In this document: in pieces, positions 58,395 to 64,000 of the stretch
Layout of the letters: each line of letters starts with the position of its first letter
Position numbering within the stretch: the stretch's first letter is position 1
Source of the DNA: Calycina herbarum
Taxonomy: Eukaryota > Ascomycota > Leotiomycetes > Helotiales > Pezizellaceae
Direction: 5' to 3'
Assembly: GCA_001414485.1 (NCBI GenBank)
Contig: LLEY01000107.1
Span: 124,001 to 188,000, forward strand
Length of the DNA stretch: 64,000 bases
The notes under the pieces: generated by a model
Database searches by the model: none
The model's input: only the letters and a program-made list of their open reading frames with translations
Told to the model about the DNA's origin: nothing
Translations under genes and position numbers: made by a program

Positions 58395-59709
58395 ATGCAG
58401 TACTGCTTCGTCGAAGGCAGCTTTGCTGACCTTGCGCGCGACCTGGCCGAGTACCTCCACATCACCGCAGAAGTCGAACCCCTCCTCGAGTCGAATTCCA
58501 AAGATGAGGTTCTTAAGAAACTCGTGACGGCTTCCGCTGGACTCAACTCCTACCCCGAGAAGGAATTTACGGCCGCCTATAATCTGTTGGTGTATTTGGT
58601 TATGCAGTCTCCAAATGTCAACATGTTCTTGCCCCGCATGTGCGACAACCTCTCAAAGCCAGTAACCTCCGGCCACGGTACCGGCCTTGCGCTCAACGTC
58701 CTCACCACAATCTTCAACCTCCTGTCTGCCGACAACGAAGTTCGATTCAACGTGTTCCAGTCTATTCTCCGTATCGTCAAGGCTAGCGGATCATTCGAGA
58801 CCCTAAAACCACAATTAAAGAAGTTGGATCAATGGATTGAGGAGTGGGACTTGGATGAGGAAGACCAACGAAAAGTGTTTGGACAACTCGCAGATGCAGC
58901 AGAAGATGGCAGTGAAGAGGGGTAAGTGCTGCTGGGTTTAAAATAGGTGTGACTCTGCTAAATGATCCTTTGACAGATCGAAGGCTGGCTACCAATACGT
59001 CCTCAAATCCCTCCGTACTTTTCCAACCGACGAAGTTTCCTCCAAGGAAGCCCAAGATCTCTCTCTCCGCGCTTTGAAGACCGCTCTAGTTTCACCCAAC
59101 CATTTCGACTTCCACGATCTTACCTCCCTCTCCACGATTCAGGCTCTTCAAGACACGCACCCTGAATATTCCGAACTTCTCGAAATATTTTCTGAAAAGG
59201 AACTCGAGGATTACAATGATTTCCGGGACGAGAATGAGGACTGGCTCGAGAAGCAGGACTTGGACAACTCGAAACTCCACCGAAAGATGAGACTTTTGAC
59301 ACTCGCAAGTGTTGCTGCTAGTACAAACAGCCGAGAGCTCGAATACAAGCGAATTGAGAAGGCGTTACAGATCCCACCTGAGGATGTTGAGAGATGGATT
59401 ATTGATGTTATCATTGCCAAGCTTATTGAGGGAAAGATGTCGCAACAGAGACAGGTTTTCCTCATTCACAGAACGACTTATCGCGTTTTTGGCGAGAAGC
59501 AATGGCGAGAGGTTGCCACAAGACTTGACCAGTGGAGAACAAGCCTGAGAGCTGTCAAGGAGGTTATTAGCCGTGAGAGGCAACAAGCTGAGGCCCAGAA
59601 GGAGAGGGAAGCTCACGAAGTTGAGCGAAAGGTTGCTGGAGCTACTGGAATGGGTGCTGGACGTAGAGTGGGTGGTCGGGATAATATGGTGGAGATGGGT
59701 ACTGATTAA
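58395..59709 (+). CDS. eIF3m: Translation initiation factor eIF3 subunit m (PCI domain)
   Basis: Subunit m of eIF3, part of its PCI/MPN octameric core in filamentous fungi and animals. Two exons, 58395-58921 and 58977-59709, with a 55-nt intron, give 419 residues. The N-terminus QYCFVEGSFADLARDLAEYL is typical. Helical repeats follow (AYNLLVYLVMQSPNVNMFLP, ADNEVRFNVFQSILRIVKAS). The PCI winged-helix module is at about 285-380 (RLLTLASVAASTNSRELEYK, then IDVIIAKLIEGKMSQQRQVF and HRTTYRVFGEKQWREV). The tail is basic and charged. Start chosen at the first ATG of the frame; no in-frame upstream ATG. Single-copy and constitutive in related fungi (family knowledge). Confidence 0.95.
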
Positions 59710-60060
59710 AGCGGTCAGGATAGAAGAATTATGTTTCCCACGAACAAATTTCTTCTGTCATTTCGCTGAATATCGAAAAGCCATTGTTGCCCGGCGTTAA
59801 AGGATGTACACTTGGTTGCATAACATCTGGCAGGATGTAGGGATGAATTCTCTGGTTTTTGAAGAAATGAGCGACATGAGAGTATGTATTCCCTGGTCGT
59901 ATAGATACAGAGAATACAATAAATTACAAACAATCAAAACACCTTATTTCTACATACTATGACACAAATGAGAAAGCAGTCGATGCCTTTAGTTCCACCC
60001 CAATCTAATCCCAATCTAACCCATACGTTATGCCCCGTTTCCTAGAAGATGCAAATCCCT
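59710..60060. other. Convergent 3' region of eIF3m and UMP-CMP kinase
   Basis: About 350 bp with no gene; expected to hold both polyadenylation regions. AT-rich words such as ACAATAAATTAC near 59925 could serve in 3'-end formation. Confidence 0.4.
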
Positions 60061-60714
60061 CTAAAATTGCTTCCCTAACCTCTCCTCCAACTTCTCACGC
60101 GTCTCCTTGTAAACTTGGTCTGGTGTCTTTGTAGCGACTACCTTGACGACCCGTCCCTGGCTCTCGAAGTAATCCACCACGGGCATACTCGTCTCAACAA
60201 AAGTCCTGAACCTTTTCTTAATGCTCTCAGCGTTATCGTCCGACCTCCCACTCGTCTTCCCCCGATCCAACAATCGTCTCTGCATCTCCTTCTCCGGACA
60301 ATCAAAGAACAAGACGAATTTCCCGGGACAAACCGTCTCCTCGAATTTAACCGCCTGATCCATCTGTCTTGGGAAACCATCGATCAGGAATTTGCCCTTC
60401 CCGCTGCCATCTTTTTGAACCTGGTCCTTCATGGCGTTCTCGAGGAGTTGGACGGTTACTTCCATTGGTACGATCTTGCCGTCCCGGATGTATTCTTTGA
60501 TTAGGTTGCCGAATTCGGATCCAGGTCGCTCTTGCTCTGCGCGGAGGAGGTCACCAGCGCTGAGATGGGTGAAGTTGTAGTCTCGCACTAGGTTGGCGCA
60601 TTGTGTGCCCTTTCCTGCGCCGGGACCGCCGAGGACGAAGAGGACGGTTACTTTGTCGGGGGAGAAGGTTGGGGTGTCTTTTTTGGGAGCTGGGAGTTGG
60701 GAGTTTGGCGCCAT
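60061..60714 (-). CDS. URA6: UMP-CMP kinase (uridylate kinase Ura6)
   Basis: Phosphorylates UMP and CMP with ATP in pyrimidine nucleotide synthesis; cytosol and nucleus. Single exon, 217 residues. The P-loop is LGGPGAGKGTQC (residues 28-39). The NMP-binding part is HLSAGDLLRAEQERPGSEFG and GKIVPMEVTVQLLENAM. FLIDGFPRQMDQAVKFEE and DRGKTSGRSDDNAESIKKRF (short LID, as in UMP/CMP kinases rather than the long LID of adenylate kinase 2) follow. The length is near the family norm with a short N-terminal extension. It lies 54 bp downstream of the end of the small mitochondrial gene, on the same strand. Confidence 0.95.
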   Translation of the reverse strand: MAPNSQLPAPKKDTPTFSPDKVTVLFVLGGPGAGKGTQCANLVRDYNFTHLSAGDLLRAEQERPGSEFGNLIKEYIRDGKIVPMEVTVQLLENAMKDQVQKDGSGKGKFLIDGFPRQMDQAVKFEETVCPGKFVLFFDCPEKEMQRRLLDRGKTSGRSDDNAESIKKRFRTFVETSMPVVDYFESQGRVVKVVATKTPDQVYKETREKLEERLGKQF

Positions 60715-60768
60715 GTCTGTGATGTTGAGTTTGTTTGTTAGTTTTTTGAGGTTTACGGAGAGAGAAAT

Positions 60769-61160
60769 TCATGGCGGGGTGGACTTTGTGCTTGTGATTC
60801 TTGAATGCCAGCCTTCGTCATTGTTGTCTTAAAGCGGCATCTCCCGTCGGAATTCAAGCTTTTAAGCTTCATTCACACTCGAGGCTCAACCCTCGAAGAT
60901 AGAAATAATTGAAACGTACCTTTCCGACTATTCACCATCAACGCATAAGCTCCTGATCCCATCAACGTAATTGCAACGAATGGCCATATTTTGAAAGGAC
61001 TTTGGCCGGGTGTGGGATTTGGACCCTTTTCTCCAGATGCGTAGCCGCGTCGCGTTGCTGGTGCTCGTAGGTTGCGGATTATGGGAGAGGTGGGCTTGCA
61101 GATGGGGGCAAATTGCTGGCAGACTCTGCGGGAGAGGAGACGGGAGGTTGGATGTGCCAT
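60769..61160 (-). CDS. Small mitochondrial membrane protein, hypothetical (99 aa)
   Basis: Proposed exons 61160-60920 and 60827-60769, joined in phase by a 92-nt intron (GTACGT donor, TTTAAG acceptor), give 99 residues. The first 40 residues are Arg/Ser-rich without acids (SRLLSRRVCQQFAPICKP), a good mitochondrial presequence, with RRGYASGEKG around the likely cleavage site. One transmembrane helix follows (FKIWPFVAITLMGSGAYALM), then a short polar tail. The layout is typical of inner-membrane proteins of the respiratory chain or assembly factors, but I cannot name it. Exon 1 is convincing; exon 2 (19 codons) is less certain. Unspliced reading adds a different tail ending at 60873. Confidence 0.6.
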
Positions 61161-62220
61161 TGTGATTTTTGTTTGGGTTGGGAATGGATTGGGAAGGGGT
61201 GAGGAAGTGATGCGTTGACCTTTGGAAATCTTGGCGGCTTAATCTCGGGCGATTTGTTTTTGGTAGCTCAACATACATGACTTTACTCTCCATCTCAAAT
61301 TGTTCCAACTTTCTAGTATAATATGAAATTGACCCAGGCGTTCGGAAAATCCAAATTTTGGGCTGATACTTCGGATTATACAAGAAAGTTAGAACACCGA
61401 GAGCTATTTACTGTCACTTTCATTGTCCATCGCGAGGGGAGCAAGTTTACGAACGGTATTGAAAGAGGAGTTATTATTCATTGATATTTCGATGTTGGAT
61501 AGCGGACAATGATACTGGAAAGAGAAACTCCTTTCAATATCTAACTCTTCTTAATGTCTTTTCTCATTTCCCTCCCAGCAATGTTCCTCAGCTCATTCGT
61601 TTCTTTTATCAACTAAGTTCTTGTCGACTTTGACTCAGAATGCAATTGTTCTCGCAAGGGCTATTTTCTTTGCAGTGGTGTTAGTGTTTACGTCGCTCGC
61701 AGAAGGCAAGCTATGGAGAGGGTATAATTTCTTGAATCCTATGAAGCGAAATTAGAGCACAGGGAATCCAGTCTTTCGGTTCTCCTAAGCTTGTTCATGC
61801 AATTTTGCCTTGAATACGTCTGAAACTACTCGCAGAAAGTAACCGAAATTCAAGTTTGTAAAGCACCACGAATTCTGGAATTCCCTAGTGGAGAATTACG
61901 AGTCTACCATTGGTGAACAATTGACGGTTCACAAAGAGTTCTTTGAGAAACAAAATTGCCAGGAAACAAAGCGATTGTGCCCTGGATCTCTACTTTTTTA
62001 TTGTAGTCAAAGAGCAACAAGCCCGTAGTTTGGGTTTGTTGTTCTTATTGTTACTTGACGGATGGGAATATCAAGTGTCCTGAGAGTTGAACGAGTTAAA
62101 ACAGTTTATGCTGTTACTTTATATATTTCCTCTTGATTCTCAAGTGAGAAAGTCTGATTACATTACCCACGAGACTTTCTAGTAGCATCTCCTTACAAAA
62201 CTGTACAACGATTTAGAAAG
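61161..62220. other. Intergenic, no supported gene
   Basis: About 1.06 kb, AT-rich, between the small mitochondrial gene and the RING-like gene, divergently oriented. Presumably holds both promoters. Confidence 0.35.
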
Positions 62221-63300
62221 ATGTGTTACACAATCAACCTTACTTATGCATGCAATCATGCTAAGGACTTCACGAACCATTGTGATCGTAGAAATTGGTT
62301 GGCCAATGTACTAGGACACGATGTTCTGCGTGATGTAACAGCATGTCAGAGTTTCTGGGAGTCCGGATTGAGTGTTCCATTCACTTGCTTCCAGTGTAGC
62401 AAGACCGGGAATGTCGGACCAAACGTAGATGAATTCCTTGCTTCGCAGCCAGACTTCGAGACTATCTCTCCTCCTCTAGCAGAGAGATTTGCCTTATTCT
62501 GGCGAGATATTCTTAGTCGCAATCACGTCCAGCAGCTCCAATTCCGTACTGGCAACGAACTTGAATAACCTCTAACATCCTATCGCGCACCAAGTGATTT
62601 GATTACAGATGGGGAATTGGAATGGCTTCAAACTTCCTATCGCTGCCTAGCTCTCTCAATCCGAACCCTCGTCGCTCGTCGAGCTGAACCCCACTCGACC
62701 GAGGAATTTGCAGACCTCCAAGAGGAGTATGACAAGTATGTGAAAGCCATGGAATTCCTACATTCCATGCTAGAGATCATGCTTGTGCGAAGAGAAACCT
62801 ATCGGATGCGATCATCGTTGGTTCTGGAGGTAATCTCTACTTCCTCTACTCCTACCCCTCGTCGTTCAAACTCCGTGGATCCTACGCTGCTTCTTGCAGA
62901 GCTTAGTCCAGAGGACATCCAAAAGATTTCCAGGGAAGAGCCGTACAAATGTCCAATTTGTACCAGCACTGTCGGCCAACCCAGTCTTTCGGACTCAGGG
63001 AAACCAGTGCCAGCGGAAGAATATGCTCGTGTACCCTGTCCTTTTGGGCACGTCTTTGGGCGAGTTTGTATTGAACGGTGGATTAGACAAGAGGCAAGCC
63101 CAGATTGTCCTCTCTGTCGCCACACCTTTCTTCCTGGGCTTCCCGGAAACCGCGAAGGCTCCCCAGACGTTGTTGAAGGGGAAGTAGAATCGGCATCTGA
63201 CAACGAGGATGAAGATGAACCGGCGCTATGGTGGTGGATTTCTATTCTCCGAGGCGACGCCCCCCTTCATGTATTCGTAATACTTGAGGGGTCTATCTGA
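62221..63300 (+). CDS. RING-like zinc-finger protein with N-terminal Cys/His cluster
   Basis: Two exons, 62221-62545 and 62609-63300, with a 63-nt intron (GTACTG donor, CTCTAAC branch site, TTACAG acceptor), give 338 residues. Unspliced, the same frame is interrupted by TAA at 62566. The N-terminus MCYTINLTYACNHAKDF has Cys2, Cys11, His13 and Cys21, with CFQC at 56-59, suggesting an N-terminal zinc site. The C-terminal part holds a RING-H2-like finger: YKCPICTS, a 26-residue spacer, PCPFGHVFGRVCIERWIR and CPLCR. The position that normally holds the fifth ligand is Gly (HVFG). An acidic stretch and a Trp-rich segment close the chain. Likely an E3-ligase-type protein; partners unknown. Confidence 0.75.
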
Positions 63301-64000
63301 GCCTTTTACTTGCAACCTAACTCAACCCCTCAACCCCCTTAGCTAATTTAAAATCAGTTGGCTAATTCAAATTTACATACACAATATATTATTTTGCAAA
63401 AGACATCAAAGGACCCAAGTTTCCGAAGTGATTTTTACCTACGTTGAACCTTAAACTACTTGGTTATTTTAGTAGATATATTCTCCAGCATCGAAACCAT
63501 CATCTACTCAGAAAAGCCATTTTCTATAAGTAGATAAAAAAGTCCGAGCGATAACCAGGGGGAGTTTTTGAGACAACAATCTACCAGATTTCCAATATTT
63601 ACTTAATCCTGTGAAAACGATAATAGTATTGTAATTCTGGCGTATCATTTCCATCAGTGCCTATGTTCCATTTGTCGTAAGTACTCATGAAATATGGATC
63701 TTGTGAGAAGTTACTACATTTGAAACCAAGACATCAATTTAGACAACTTTACACAAACCCTCTTTCAGTTAAGTTCTTGCTTTTGGGTTCTGGTATGCTT
63801 TATTCACCAACTATACAATTGACCAATTCTGTCTAGACATAACCCAAACTCGCTATAATTAACCACCATAGTTTGTTGAAATAATTTAAGTCTTCTAGAA
63901 TGTCTAGAATATTTATGTTGAATGAGCGTCATTCAAATAAGTACCGAATATTCTGTACTATTAAAATACTGAAGACTTTAGCTAATGAACTGAATTAATC
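63301..64000. other. AT-rich 3' flank
   Basis: The last 700 bp contain no supported gene; AT-rich with no long ORF, RNA gene or repeat recognised. Confidence 0.4.

Overview
The window is a piece of nuclear genome from a filamentous ascomycete (Pezizomycotina). The evidence is the gene set (HET domain, CFEM domain, 2EXR domain, Zn2Cys6 regulator, a modin-like protein, TauD-type dioxygenase, DUF3445 protein) together with dense, short spliceosomal introns of about 40-250 nt with GTRNGT-type donors, CTRAY-like branch sites and YAG acceptors. The style fits Leotiomycetes (Botrytis/Sclerotinia relatives), but that is an impression, not a demonstrated placement. Multi-exon genes were joined by hand; exon phases were checked in every case and each gives one open protein.

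Layout. 1-9.7 kb: a DEAH-box helicase running off the left edge, a TauD-like dioxygenase, a small Cys-rich protein, the mitochondrial SDH assembly factor SDHAF3/Acn9 divergent from the eRF1 methyltransferase Mtq2, spliceosomal Sm D1, the V-ATPase assembly factor Pkr1 with a very tightly packed upstream ORF, and a possible 23-residue microprotein. 10-22 kb: a 2EXR protein, an AGC/NDR-type kinase, a nucleolar FKBP (Fpr3/4 type), a DJ-1/PfpI protein and the splicing factor U2AF small subunit. 22-34 kb: more accessory content, with a HET-domain protein, a glutathione transferase, an unidentified membrane protein, a modin-like protein, a secreted PLC-like protein and a DUF3445 protein. 35-47 kb: a His-rich orphan, a nine-exon Zn2Cys6 transcription factor, a peroxisomal 2,4-dienoyl-CoA reductase, the mitophagy factor Atg33, an MFS transporter and a CFEM surface protein. 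47-56 kb: gene-poor, with one tiny Cys-rich gene, low-complexity tracts and three short terminal-inverted-repeat (MITE-like) elements. 56-63.3 kb: housekeeping again, with bifunctional Thi6 divergent from eIF3m, UMP-CMP kinase, a small mitochondrial protein and a RING-like protein.

The genes do not form one pathway or a biosynthetic cluster. Themes that recur are RNA metabolism (helicase, Sm D1, U2AF35, eIF3m, Mtq2) and mitochondrial/peroxisomal function (SDHAF3, Atg33, dienoyl-CoA reductase, small mitochondrial protein). Three divergent pairs share promoters of 313-436 bp (SDHAF3/Mtq2, dienoyl-CoA reductase/Atg33, Thi6/eIF3m). The least explained material is the trio of small 'MC...' Cys/His proteins, the compact TIR elements, the microprotein, and the His-rich gene.
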